Below are positions 6,768-14,511 of a stretch of 37,296 nt of DNA, piece after piece. The position numbers were made by a program, and so were the translations under genes. This DNA comes from a virus, in IMG/VR virus record IMGVR_UViG_3300044591_001410, positions 1 through 37,296 of that record; one strand, given 5' to 3'. Each line of letters starts with the position of its first letter. Within the stretch, counting starts at the first letter, position 1. The notes under the pieces were generated by a model that was given only the letters and a program-made list of their open reading frames with translations, searched no databases and was not told the origin of the DNA.

Positions 6768-7637
6768 TTAGGCGCTGGTCAGCATGCGACGCACTTGGTC
6801 AACGACCTCCGCGTCACCTTCTTGGTAGCGCGAGTAAAGCGGGTTGGCTTGGTTGGTCATGATGTCGCGGGCGCGGGCGCGGGTGCTGCTGGCTCCGGTC
6901 TGGTCACCGGCCACCAGCTTGTCGTCGGAGAGCTTCTCCGCGAGGCTGACGATGGCCTTGACCACTTGCGGATCAACGAAGCCTTGGCTGGTCGGATCGA
7001 CTCCGGCGGTCACCGCGGCGCGGCGGGCCAGTTCGATTTTTTCCGGCATCTTGTCGCCCCAGACCTTCTGGAGTTCGGCGCGTCCGGTTTCCAGTTGGGT
7101 TTCGATCATCTGCGCCGCGGCTTGGTTCATGAGCGCCGCTCGCTCCATGTCGAACTTCATAAACTCCTGCATCGCGGCGGCAGGAATGTGGTGCTTGTGG
7201 GCCAGTTCCGCGGCACGCTTGGCCACGCTGTCATCCCATGTAACCCCTTCCGGCAGTTGCTCCGGCTTGAGATTGTAGGCTTCGGGCGATTCGGGAACGC
7301 CGATGGCCTTGCGGTAGGCGGAAATTTCCTCCGGCGTGGACTTCTCGTTGGGGGGAACGATGGCGTTAGCCTTCTTGCCCAAGAGTTGCTCCAAGCCGTT
7401 GAACCCTTTGGCCATCGACTCGACGTCGATCTTGTCGTTGCGCCAATACTTTTCGGGAACCCATTCGGGCTTTTCGGCTACTGCGGGCGCTGGCGCGTCG
7501 GTGGCGCTGGCAGGCGCACTTGAAAGGAGTGTCCCTTCCGTTGTGGTGTTGAAGTTAGCAGCGGGTGCGGTGGACGCGGGAACAGCGGCGCTGTCCGCGG
7601 TGGTGCTGGTTTCGGAGGTGGTGGTTGCATCGATCAT
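6768..7637 (-). CDS. Capsid scaffold / assembly protein
   Basis: A 289-residue acidic protein, MIDATTTSETSTTADSAAVP. A disordered Ser/Thr/Ala N-terminus is followed by KPEWVPEKYWRNDKIDVESMAKGFNGLEQLLGKK, the signature of capsid assembly proteins of T7-like phages, then a long helical middle (FMKFDMERAALMNQAAAQMIETQLETGRAELQKVWG) and ending LYSRYQEGDAEVVDQVRRML. It would guide procapsid assembly and be lost at maturation. The position between the portal block and the capsid agrees. The leader has no Shine-Dalgarno: it is copy d of the dispersed motif followed by ACCAACCAACCAACACCACC. Confidence 0.88.
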   Translation of the reverse strand: MIDATTTSETSTTADSAAVPASTAPAANFNTTTEGTLLSSAPASATDAPAPAVAEKPEWVPEKYWRNDKIDVESMAKGFNGLEQLLGKKANAIVPPNEKSTPEEISAYRKAIGVPESPEAYNLKPEQLPEGVTWDDSVAKRAAELAHKHHIPAAAMQEFMKFDMERAALMNQAAAQMIETQLETGRAELQKVWGDKMPEKIELARRAAVTAGVDPTSQGFVDPQVVKAIVSLAEKLSDDKLVAGDQTGASSTRARARDIMTNQANPLYSRYQEGDAEVVDQVRRMLTSA

Positions 7638-7658
7638 GGTGGTGTTGGTTGGTTGGTG

Positions 7659-7671
7659 TTTTGACTAAACC
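7659..7671 (-). promoter_or_regulatory. Dispersed 13-bp motif, copy d (scaffold leader)
   Basis: Minus strand reads GGTTTAGTCAAAA, 21 bp upstream of the scaffold ATG and 4 bp downstream of the preceding stop codon. A small CCGC-TAAAC-GCGG dyad overlaps its 5' edge. Confidence 0.6.
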
Positions 7672-7675
7672 GCGT

Positions 7676-7966
7676 TTAGCGGAGGACTTCGGTGGAGGGC
7701 CGCTCAACGTCGGCATCTCCGACGACAGGCAGCGAAAGTTTGTGTTCGACGAAAAGGATGACCTCGCGCTGTCCGTCCCGCACCGCGGCGGCGATGGGGT
7801 CGAACGGACGTCCCAGCGTGCGCTCAAAGGCGGGCCGGTTCATGCGGAAGTAGGCGCGGAGGTTGTCCAAGACAACGCGCCCGTCTTCGTTGTCGAAGCA
7901 GCGATGGTAAGCGTTGTTTATGCGCTGAAGCGACTTGCTGCGCTCCAGTTCTTTGTCGGTGGTCAT
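7676..7966 (-). CDS. Bbp19-like small virion-region protein
   Basis: A 96-residue product, MTTDKELERSKSLQRINNAY. The pattern R..F.N.DGR.VL.NLR..F..NRP.F (middle third) followed by AA.RDGQREVILFVEHKL resembles the small Bbp19-type proteins that sit between portal and scaffold in podoviruses. Role is unknown. The ATG overlaps the portal stop (ATGA). Confidence 0.7.
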   Translation of the reverse strand: MTTDKELERSKSLQRINNAYHRCFDNEDGRVVLDNLRAYFRMNRPAFERTLGRPFDPIAAAVRDGQREVILFVEHKLSLPVVGDADVERPSTEVLR

Positions 7967-9651
7967 GCGGTGGCTTGATTCATCAAACGGCCAAGGGCGC
8001 TGTCCTGCTTCACGCTACCGGCCTTGCCCGCGGCCTCGGCCATCGTCAGCATCTCCTGCTGTTGCTGCATTTGCGCTTGAGCCTGTGCGCGGGCGGCGCG
8101 GGCCTCCTCGACCTCGTCCTCTTCGGCCAGCCAGTCGGCGGGCAGTCCGTCGTTGCGGGCGGTTTCGCGGGCGATGACGTCCCACTTGAAGTTGTCGAGT
8201 ACCTCCGGTCGCACTTGCGCGATGATGGCGTTGCGCTCCATCGTGCGAGCCAGTGACAAGTTGTGCATGGCGCGGATGGCGAGCGCGACCTTGCTGACGT
8301 AGCTGACCTCCGGTTCCGGCAGCATGGGCTGGCCCATCGCGTCCATCTGGATCGCGTCCTGCGGCGGCGGCGGGAAATGGCCGTTGCGGATAAGGATGCC
8401 GAAAACTCCGCGCAGCATAGGCGAAAGCAGTTCAGTGGTCTTGCGGGTGAACGAGGGGGAAAACTGCACCAGCTTTTCACTGGCTCGCTCGGCCACTTCG
8501 GTCGCGGTCATGTTGGTGCGCTCCATCGAGGCGAACATGCGGAACATGTCCACATGCATAGCGGTGTTGATCGCGTTGGTCTTACGGGCCTCTCGGTCGA
8601 GTCCGATGGAATAGTCTCCCGCGGTGGCCCACTCCTGCGGCAAGGCGTTGGGCTGGGTCGGGTCGTAATAAGTGACGCCCCCAGAGCGCAAATCGACTTC
8701 CCCTTCGTGCGTAGCTGGCATGAGGAGACGAGGGAACGCTTTGATCTCGGAGAGGGCGTCAAGCTGTTTGGCTAAAAAGTTGAGTTGGCGGGCTTCGGGC
8801 AGCGCCATCCATGCGGGACTGACGCCGTAGACGCCCTGCTGGCTTTTAACGTGGCGACCGGCGAAGAAAGGTTTCTCGTCGTAACCGGAGTTGCGACAGA
8901 CATGCTTGTTGCTCTGGTCAACGTAGACGCTGGCCCAAGGCTTGTTGGGGCCGTCGGCCTTGTTGCGGTCGCGGTCGTTGTCTTCCCGTTTGTAGAGGGC
9001 ATGAACGAAGCGGTGCTTCACTGTGCCGCCCTTGCCGGTGCGCCGGATCTCGGCCAGCTTCTTCTGCATGGCGGGCGCAAGGTTGTCTTCACCAAACTTG
9101 TCCGCGGCTTGCAGGACGGTCAGTTCCAGTTCGCGGAAGACGGTGTCGATCAGACCCTCGTCGTTTTCAGCCAAGCTGTAGGTGCCGATGTCGAACTTGT
9201 GGAATACGAGCGGATGGCTGGTGCCACTCTCGACGAACATGCAGTAGGTGCCGAAGACGCTGTCGTCGTAATAAAGTTCATGCACCTCGGTGTAGAGGTT
9301 CGATGTAGCCAAAAGCAACTGGGTCGCCTCGGAACACTTGGCATACCACTGCTTGGCCTTGTCGCTCATCACGCCCTTGGGCGGCTCGTAAACAAACCAC
9401 CGGCTATCGGCAGGCGTGATGTAGGCAAGCTGCCCATTGGCCAGCGTGGCCGCGGCTTGGACGGCGCTTGTATCGAAGAGGACATCGTAGCGCGAGCTAT
9501 CCGGCACACTGCGCTTGGCGCTGATCTCGGCCTTGCGCGGCAGGAAATATTCGGCCAACTCCTGCCAATGCGTGTCCCATGAGGCACGCTCGGAACCCAA
9601 GTCTTGGTTCCTTGCAAGAACCCAGTCAGCGAGTTGGACGTTGTCTTTCAT
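7963..9651 (-). CDS. Portal (head-to-tail connector) protein
   Basis: A 562-residue product, MKDNVQLADWVLARNQDLGS. The N-terminal W..HW.ELAEYFLPRKA, then a LFDTSAVQAA..LANGQLAYITPADSRWF region and the later GVSPAWMALPEARQLNFLAKQLDALSEIKAFPRLLMP, followed by TNMTATEV.ER..E, are all classical for the head-to-tail connecting protein family of T7-like phages (usual length 500-600). Twelve copies would form the DNA portal. The C-terminus has a Gln/Ala coiled-coil stretch (AQAQAQMQQQQEMLTMAEAAG). Translation is coupled to the preceding 27-residue frame (TAAATG). Confidence 0.95.
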   Translation of the reverse strand: MKDNVQLADWVLARNQDLGSERASWDTHWQELAEYFLPRKAEISAKRSVPDSSRYDVLFDTSAVQAAATLANGQLAYITPADSRWFVYEPPKGVMSDKAKQWYAKCSEATQLLLATSNLYTEVHELYYDDSVFGTYCMFVESGTSHPLVFHKFDIGTYSLAENDEGLIDTVFRELELTVLQAADKFGEDNLAPAMQKKLAEIRRTGKGGTVKHRFVHALYKREDNDRDRNKADGPNKPWASVYVDQSNKHVCRNSGYDEKPFFAGRHVKSQQGVYGVSPAWMALPEARQLNFLAKQLDALSEIKAFPRLLMPATHEGEVDLRSGGVTYYDPTQPNALPQEWATAGDYSIGLDREARKTNAINTAMHVDMFRMFASMERTNMTATEVAERASEKLVQFSPSFTRKTTELLSPMLRGVFGILIRNGHFPPPPQDAIQMDAMGQPMLPEPEVSYVSKVALAIRAMHNLSLARTMERNAIIAQVRPEVLDNFKWDVIARETARNDGLPADWLAEEDEVEEARAARAQAQAQMQQQQEMLTMAEAAGKAGSVKQDSALGRLMNQATA

Positions 9652-9735
9652 TTACCACATGTCGGGGTCGTTAGCCGCGGTAATGAGCAGGACAATGCCC
9701 ACCGCAAAAACGGCCAGATGGAAAGTTAGCTCCAT
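9652..9735 (-). CDS. 27-residue membrane mini-protein upstream of portal
   Basis: ATG 9735 opens MELTFHLAVFAVGIVLLITA, followed by ANDPDMW and a stop whose TAA directly abuts the portal ATG. The frame is one hydrophobic helix (about residues 5-21) with a charged tail. It fills the 90-bp gap between two clear genes, which argues for coding. An overlapping 22-residue frame from ATG 9739 is less plausible. Preceding bases (CTAATGG just upstream) overlap the end of the poly-Pro gene. Function unknown. Confidence 0.4.
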   Translation of the reverse strand: MELTFHLAVFAVGIVLLITAANDPDMW

Positions 9736-9738
9736 CCA

Positions 9739-10032
9739 TTAGCCAAGGAGGCTGTTGGCTCCGGTGGCCGGATTGACGTAGCCGCCGGTTTCGCCCGCGA
9801 GGATCGACTTGCGGAACCCGCTGCGCTTGGCCGCGGCAGCGCGTTGCTGGTCGGCAGCGTCATTGGCTCCCATCGTCTGGGCTTCCGGTGGCGGGGGCGG
9901 CGGTGGCGGCGCGGGGGGAAGCGGAGGTGCTTCAAACTTGGGCATGGCCGGAGGCGCGGGAGGCGTCTTGGCCCCGCCGCCGAAGTGGCAACGGCACGTT
10001 AGGTCAATCTTGGACGAGTGATAGTTTCGCAT
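9739..10032 (-). CDS. Proline-rich small virion-region protein
   Basis: A 97-residue product, MRNYHSSKIDLTCRCHFGGG, with a long Pro/Ala tract (about residues 24-50, including a run of eight prolines) and a Gly-rich C-terminus (GGYVNPATGANSLLG). Small proteins with a poly-Pro middle and a similar K..ILAGETGG ending are frequent just before portal genes of podoviruses. The start overlaps the end of the previous gene by about 29 bp. Function unknown. Confidence 0.65.
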   Translation of the reverse strand: MRNYHSSKIDLTCRCHFGGGAKTPPAPPAMPKFEAPPLPPAPPPPPPPPEAQTMGANDAADQQRAAAAKRSGFRKSILAGETGGYVNPATGANSLLG

Positions 10033-10393
10033 ATTTTTGAGTAAGTTTGTCGGTCGAAAAGAAAGTCAGCGGATGGCCACTCCTCTCCCATGCGATGAGC
10101 GGAAGATAAAAGGGGATGTGGCGCAATAGTTTTTTGACTAAACCCTGCAAGCCTTGGTCGTCGGCCAAGGCGAAGGCGTAGACATACCATGCGTCCCAGT
10201 CCTTGCGCTGAAAGCCACACCAGACGTCGTTGATCATGTCCTGCGGGGCGGCACTGCACACCGGACGCGCCATCATCACATACTCCGGCGTCGAGAAAAA
10301 ACAGCCATGCGAGAGGTGCGCGAGCATGTCCTCTTCAAACGTCCGCGGGCTGTCCGCGGTGTAGAGCATCTTGCATTTTTCAATGGGGGTCAT
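10004..10393 (-). CDS. Conserved-looking phage protein downstream of large terminase
   Basis: From ATG 10393 (MTPIEKCKMLYTADSPRTFE), 129 residues. The ATG overlaps the large terminase TGA (ATGA), so it is translationally coupled. The protein is aromatic and Cys-containing (HGCFFSTPEYVMMARPVC, DAWYVYAFALADD). No family recognised. Dispersed-motif copy e lies inside the gene and encodes GLVKK. The position between terminase and portal suggests a virion-assembly role, but this is inference. Confidence 0.6.
   Translation of the reverse strand: MTPIEKCKMLYTADSPRTFEEDMLAHLSHGCFFSTPEYVMMARPVCSAAPQDMINDVWCGFQRKDWDAWYVYAFALADDQGLQGLVKKLLRHIPFYLPLIAWERSGHPLTFFSTDKLTQKYAKLSLVQD
10132..10145 (-). promoter_or_regulatory. 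Dispersed 13-bp motif, copy e (intragenic)
   Basis: Minus strand reads GGGTTTAGTCAAAA inside the 129-codon gene, about 100 bp upstream of the poly-Pro gene start. It is followed by AACTATTGCGCCAC, a sequence also found downstream of the polyvalent-protein stop near 29690. Confidence 0.5.
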
Positions 10394-11931
10394 CGTCGCA
10401 CGATGGTTCGGCGGTTGAAGTCCAAGTCGCGGATGCCGGTCGTCACCACGGTCGGGCGCGGCTTGGCAAAGCCGGTCTTGAGCATCCCGCACATGTCGGC
10501 CTCGGCTATCATCCGCAAGGCGTCCGCGGCGTGGCTGGCCCAGTTGTGCACCGGTTCGTTGACCACAATGCCGGTCGCGCTGCTGCGCTTATAGGCGTAG
10601 TTGGCCAAGGCATCCAACCCACGCTCGCAGGCAGGCAGGCGGAACGAAAACCGCGGGAACATTTGCAGGCAGGCGTTGATCCCGATCCAGATGTCATGCG
10701 TCCTTGGCAAGACGCGCACGTTGGCCAGACCGGCCTCGGTATACACTTGGGCGTCGGCCTTGCCGCTGGTGCGAGTCGCCGCGGCATCGTGGGGCAGGAA
10801 GTGCGCTCCGTAGCTGTAGCCCTTGGCCAGCATGTGGCCGACGCGCTGGACAGGCGTCATGTCCATGTCCATGTCGCAGTCGATCACGCGGATCTCGTTT
10901 CCGCCGATCACTTGGAAATACCAGACCACCGTATTGACCGGCGACCCCAAGTCCCACGCGGTGTGGACGAGCGTGCTGTTGTCGGTCTTGAACGCACTGA
11001 TCGCGCCGGAGGCCCGCAACTTGTCCAGTTCGCCCGCATAGATCGCGCCCTCGACCGGCGACTTGAAGCACTCGTCCAAGGTAGTGGGAAACTCGCGAAA
11101 GATGAAGAGGCCAAGGTCGCGGGACTGGCGGTCATACCAGAGGCGCTGCTGGGGTGTGAACGTGTGGCCGGTCGTCTGCTCCATGTTGTCCAAGTATTGA
11201 CTGATCGCTGGACTCACGGTGGACACATCGCCTTCGACAACGTAGGTCGGGTCTTTCCACCACGGGAAGAAAACCACGCGCCAGTCCTTATCGGTCTTGG
11301 CCGCTTCCGGTGTCTCCAGCGCCCCTTTGACGATCTCCCACAGGTGGCCCCCTCGCCCGCCCTTCCAAGTGGTTTCAATAATAATCCGGCCATGCTCGGC
11401 GCTGGGGATCGCGCCGGTCAGAATCTCCTCGGAGCGCCGCGGGTCGTCCGCTTGGATGACGCCCCACTCGCTCAAATGTAGCCAGTTGTTGGTGCCGCCG
11501 CGGGCGCGTAGGCCCGCAAAGAACGACGAGGCCGCGTTACCCGCCACACTCACCTCAAGGATGCTGCCGCTGTCCCTCACCCGCTCAATGTGCTGCAAGG
11601 TGCCGCTGGGGAGATTGTCCACCGCGACCTTGGCAATGGTCGCCAATTTGCGCTCGGCATCCGCGGCGGTCTGATCGACCAACGAGCATTGGGTTCCCGC
11701 GTTCCACAGCATCTGGTCGGTTAGCAAGACGTCGAGCGCGGTAGACATGCCCAGACGCCGCGCCTTTAAGATGATCAATCGCTTGACGCCCTCCTTGAAC
11801 AGCATGTCGTAGACCCGCTGCTGCTCGGCCCGCGGGGCGAACTTGATGATCCGCCCGTCGTCAGCCCGCTTGATGTGATACAGATTGCGTAGCCGCCAAA
11901 GCGGGTTCGCGAGGTCGGGTGCTATAGCCAC
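10390..11931 (-). CDS. Large terminase subunit (packaging ATPase and nuclease)
   Basis: I place the start at GTG 11931 (VAIAPDLANPLWRLRNLYHI), overlapping the end of the upstream gene; the frame is open further but that part is a shadow of the neighbour. This gives 513 residues. The Walker A-like segment is KARRLGMST at 56-64, and the Walker B-like segment is LHLSEWGV, followed by coupling-type residues. Nuclease-domain acidic motifs are seen at AWDLGSPVNTVVW and FLPHDAAATRTSGK. It would drive DNA into proheads through the portal. It is split from the small subunit by a three-gene adhesin-like block. Confidence 0.9.
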   Translation of the reverse strand: MAIAPDLANPLWRLRNLYHIKRADDGRIIKFAPRAEQQRVYDMLFKEGVKRLIILKARRLGMSTALDVLLTDQMLWNAGTQCSLVDQTAADAERKLATIAKVAVDNLPSGTLQHIERVRDSGSILEVSVAGNAASSFFAGLRARGGTNNWLHLSEWGVIQADDPRRSEEILTGAIPSAEHGRIIIETTWKGGRGGHLWEIVKGALETPEAAKTDKDWRVVFFPWWKDPTYVVEGDVSTVSPAISQYLDNMEQTTGHTFTPQQRLWYDRQSRDLGLFIFREFPTTLDECFKSPVEGAIYAGELDKLRASGAISAFKTDNSTLVHTAWDLGSPVNTVVWYFQVIGGNEIRVIDCDMDMDMTPVQRVGHMLAKGYSYGAHFLPHDAAATRTSGKADAQVYTEAGLANVRVLPRTHDIWIGINACLQMFPRFSFRLPACERGLDALANYAYKRSSATGIVVNEPVHNWASHAADALRMIAEADMCGMLKTGFAKPRPTVVTTGIRDLDFNRRTIVRR

Positions 11932-12203
11932 ACGCGGCGTTGCTGGCTCGGCGTGACGCTGTAGTCCGCCGCCGGATCGGGCCGGTCGTCGGTCACGCGG
12001 AGGTTGAGGTGCCAGCCGTCGAGCGGTGCCGACATTGGATTGCCCTCCTCGTCCACTGCACCCGTCTCGGCGGTGAGGATGCCCACCGCATCCAGAGCAT
12101 AGCCCTCGCCACTGGTCTGCCATCCGGTTTCGGCATCATAGTAATCGGCCAGCGCGGTTTGGGCGGCGGATTCACTGGGGAATTTGTAGAGGTAGTCCGT
12201 CAT
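11922..12203 (-). CDS. Small protein following the LamG-like gene
   Basis: A 93-residue product, MTDYLYKFPSESAAQTALAD. Acidic, with an N-terminal (Y)KFPSE..A..AL.DY pattern and a central GW.TSGEGYALDAVGIL. It ends GWHLNLRVTDD....YSVTP. No family assigned. It lies 4 bp after the LamG-like gene and overlaps the terminase start, so it belongs to the same transcription unit. The arrangement (beta protein, LamG-like protein, small acidic protein) parallels the one at 25187-23627. Confidence 0.6.
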   Translation of the reverse strand: MTDYLYKFPSESAAQTALADYYDAETGWQTSGEGYALDAVGILTAETGAVDEEGNPMSAPLDGWHLNLRVTDDRPDPAADYSVTPSQQRRVWL

Positions 12204-12207
12204 AATG

Positions 12208-13497
12208 TTAGGTGGTGAGTTGTTGCAGCAGCGTGTTGGAGAGGCGCTTGGGCCAGTAGGCGAGCTTGCGGATGTGGCCGTTGAGGCGCGAAGACGAGAA
12301 ATACGGAGCGAACCCGATTGTCAGCCGGTCCACGCTCGGAAGTGTCACCGTGCTGTCCGTTACGACCGATGCGCCGTTAGCGGAAGTCGCGCAATCGTCT
12401 GCCTTCATACCAAGCGCCCGCGCTATTTGTTGGTTGGCAGAGTAGTTGATGGAGCCGGTGTTCATTTGTGATCCGCCGCCAGCTACAATCAAAGCTCGGT
12501 CGCCCGCTCCGCTGGCACTGTCTGTCACGCACGCAATATTGTCGCCACTGTTATCGGAAAACATCCACGGGATCTGATTTCCGGCGGCTTGCACGCTGGA
12601 CCGGCTATAATGCGCTACAACCGTCCCCTCAGCTTGATTGTAGAACGAACTAATCGGCGTGACGACCGCACTATCCGCTGCGCGGGTGGCGGCGGCGGTG
12701 GTCGTCGGGATGTAGCTGGTGGCGAAGGCGCCTTGCTCAAGCTGCGGGGCGGCTATGCGGAGGGTGAAATCAATGGGGTCAACTGTGTTGACCGGATTAA
12801 ATCGCACGTTGGGCCGATAAAAAGCGGTTGAGGCATTGGTCAGCGTTCTTGTGCCAACATATCTGGTGAGGGTGGTTGTGGGCGTGAAGCTCGTTATTAC
12901 GCCAGACGCTAACGCAGTGCCGCCCGAATTGACCTCAATATGTCCGATGCCGACACTCGTAACGTTGGTGAGCGTTCCACCAACCAGAGCAACCGAAGCC
13001 GATGTCGTCCAAGTCTGGTTTTGCAGCGCGGCAACTTGCGTGGAGCCTTCAAAACTCACAGAGTTGGGGCTGGTATTGGCGGGCGTTCCGGTAAATCGGA
13101 TATCCACATAGTTCATACCGTTTTCGCTTCCGGTTCCAACAACCTCGCAGCTTGTGCCAACTGAGTTCACCACCAACCAATTCGTCGGCAAGACCCCACC
13201 GCTCCCAATGACTCCATTGGTCGAACCACCAGCCTGCGAGTTGCGGATACTGTTGGTTCTGGCCTCCTCAATGAAAAGGCCCAAGCTGCTGCCGCCGGAA
13301 TGGTCGAAGCGTGGCGTGTCGTTGGCGGCGGTTTGCAGGGTGCCGTTGGCGTCGAAGAAGGTGGCGTTCGATGCCCGCGTGAAGGTGATGGCGGGGCCGG
13401 TGCCGTGGTCGAGCGTCTTAACGCCTGCGAAGTCCCTTTGGAACGTGGGAGGCACTCCCTGCCGCCCGTAGCGCAGGATGAGATCAATAGCCGACAT
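12208..13497 (-). CDS. LamG/concanavalin-like surface or tail protein
   Basis: A 429-residue protein, MSAIDLILRYGRQGVPPTFQ. The section ITFTRASNATFFDANGTL, then PRFDHSGGSSLGLFIEEARTN, is a widely recurring phage and bacterial surface-protein signature that precedes carbohydrate-binding-like beta domains. Two beta-rich blocks follow (about residues 100-260 and 290-420), the last resembling a LamG fold (VAHYS..., NGASVVTDS.VTLPS.DRLTIGFAPYFSSSRLNGHIRKLAYWPKRLSN). The likely role is glycan binding on the virion or a receptor-binding accessory. Its place between the two terminase genes is odd. Confidence 0.7.
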   Translation of the reverse strand: MSAIDLILRYGRQGVPPTFQRDFAGVKTLDHGTGPAITFTRASNATFFDANGTLQTAANDTPRFDHSGGSSLGLFIEEARTNSIRNSQAGGSTNGVIGSGGVLPTNWLVVNSVGTSCEVVGTGSENGMNYVDIRFTGTPANTSPNSVSFEGSTQVAALQNQTWTTSASVALVGGTLTNVTSVGIGHIEVNSGGTALASGVITSFTPTTTLTRYVGTRTLTNASTAFYRPNVRFNPVNTVDPIDFTLRIAAPQLEQGAFATSYIPTTTAAATRAADSAVVTPISSFYNQAEGTVVAHYSRSSVQAAGNQIPWMFSDNSGDNIACVTDSASGAGDRALIVAGGGSQMNTGSINYSANQQIARALGMKADDCATSANGASVVTDSTVTLPSVDRLTIGFAPYFSSSRLNGHIRKLAYWPKRLSNTLLQQLTT

Positions 13498-13500
13498 GGC

Positions 13501-13971
13501 TTACGCCTCGACGGAGCGAAGTTCCAATGTCCGCACCGTGCTGGCCGCGGGCGTAAACGCGCCCGTTGTCTCGGCAATGGCAAAGATGCTGGAGGATGTC
13601 GCGGTGATCGTCTTGCGGAGGAAATCCTCCTCGGTGAACATGGTGTCGCCCAAGTCAATCGGCCCGCCCAGCGTGATGAAGCCAAGATATTTGTCGCGGT
13701 CGCCGGAAGGTAAATTGAAGGCCGCGTTGTCGGCAATGGCCGTCGGGGCGCTGGAATACAAGTGCAAGCGTGTCTGGCCTTGTGTGCTTGTTCCGGCGCT
13801 GATCATCATGGCCGCGTAAAGCAGGACAATGGTGCCGCCGCCTTCGGGCGCGATGTTGGTGAACTGAATGACGCTGGCCGGATCGGTGCCAAGGACATCG
13901 TTGGCCGCGTAGGCCGTCGTGTCGTTGGGGCGCGTGTTGGAAACTTTAGAAATGTAACGAGGAGTGATCAT
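13501..13971 (-). CDS. Beta-rich structural-type protein
   Basis: Chosen start ATG 13971 (MITPRYISKVSNTRPNDTTA), 156 residues; a TTG further upstream at 13998 would read through the dispersed motif. Sequence DVLGTDPASVIQFTNIAP, then GGTIVLLYAAMMISAG and SFLRK-type ends suggest an all-beta particle protein, reminiscent in composition of the 125-residue protein at 24810-25187. Family not recognised. Copy f of the dispersed motif occupies the place of a Shine-Dalgarno. Confidence 0.6.
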   Translation of the reverse strand: MITPRYISKVSNTRPNDTTAYAANDVLGTDPASVIQFTNIAPEGGGTIVLLYAAMMISAGTSTQGQTRLHLYSSAPTAIADNAAFNLPSGDRDKYLGFITLGGPIDLGDTMFTEEDFLRKTITATSSSIFAIAETTGAFTPAASTVRTLELRSVEA

Positions 13972-13978
13972 CGGCGTG

Positions 13979-13991
13979 TTTTGACTATACC
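13979..13991 (-). promoter_or_regulatory. Dispersed 13-bp motif, copy f
   Basis: Minus strand reads GGTATAGTCAAAA (one change from consensus), between the small terminase stop and the next ATG, 7 bp before that ATG. Confidence 0.55.
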
Positions 13992-13999
13992 GGCTCAAT

Positions 14000-14020
14000 G
14001 GCGCAAGGGTTTATTGCGCC
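14000..14020 (-). other. Hairpin overlapping the small terminase stop codon
   Basis: Minus strand reads GGCGCAA-TAAACCC-TTGCGCC: a perfect 7-bp stem with a 7-nt loop. The terS stop codon TAA is the first triplet of the loop. No U-run follows, so classical intrinsic termination is unlikely; attenuation or mRNA processing is possible. Confidence 0.6.
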
Positions 14021-14415
14021 TTGTCCGGCGCGTTGACGATCTCGCCCAAGAGCGCCTTAATGGGATCAGTGACGTCGTGCTTGACCTCGGTCTTGTCGGG
14101 TTCGGCCAAGCCCAGCAGCTTGACCAGTTCGCGCACGGCTCCGGTCGCGGCGCTGCAATCCTCGCGGGCGTAGGCTTTGTCGTGGATCTTCTCCAGCTTG
14201 TCCGCGGCGCGGGCAATCATGGTTTCCTTCTGCTTCATGCGTGTCTCGCGGGCGATGGGATTGGCTCGGTCGATGTAGTTGGCCGCGGTGCGTTTGCAGA
14301 CCTTGAACTCGCTGCAAATAGAGGAAACAAGATCAGTGAAGCGGCGACCCTCTAAAACCCAGTCGGCCACCACGCTCACGCGGTGTTCCATTTCGCTGTC
14401 GGAAGTGATTGGCAT
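14011..14415 (-). CDS. Small terminase subunit-like protein
   Basis: A 134-residue product, MPITSDSEMEHRVSVVADWV. The N-terminal half reads as a helix-turn-helix (RRFTDLVSSICSEFKVCKRTAANYIDRA), followed by an oligomerisation-type helix (ARETRMKQKETMIARAADKLEKIHDKAYA) and a CS.ATGAVRELVKLLGL segment, the usual composition of small terminase subunits and phage packaging-initiation proteins. It would recognise the packaging site. About 96 bp separate it from the upstream gene; no Shine-Dalgarno is seen (leader ends AAAAAAAACCC). Confidence 0.75.
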   Translation of the reverse strand: MPITSDSEMEHRVSVVADWVLEGRRFTDLVSSICSEFKVCKRTAANYIDRANPIARETRMKQKETMIARAADKLEKIHDKAYAREDCSAATGAVRELVKLLGLAEPDKTEVKHDVTDPIKALLGEIVNAPDKAQ

Positions 14416-14511
14416 GGGTTTTTTTTACTCTGTTGGTCAAACTAAAACATTGACCGCATCTTTGTTTGGTTTCCTTAAATATCCTTCCTTACTTGGTTTC
14501 GCTCCTGCTGG
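14416..14511 (-). other. Intergenic leader of the morphogenesis block
   Basis: A 96-bp AT-rich gap before the small terminase gene, among the few non-coding gaps on the minus strand. It contains GTTTTAGTTTGACC, only loosely like the dispersed motif, and an A8 run next to the ATG. A late promoter could sit here, but I see no convincing box pair. Confidence 0.3.

Noticed and set aside
14000-14020. Intrinsic terminator after small terminase
   Set aside because: The 7-bp GC stem is convincing but no U-run follows on the minus strand, so I list it as a hairpin only.
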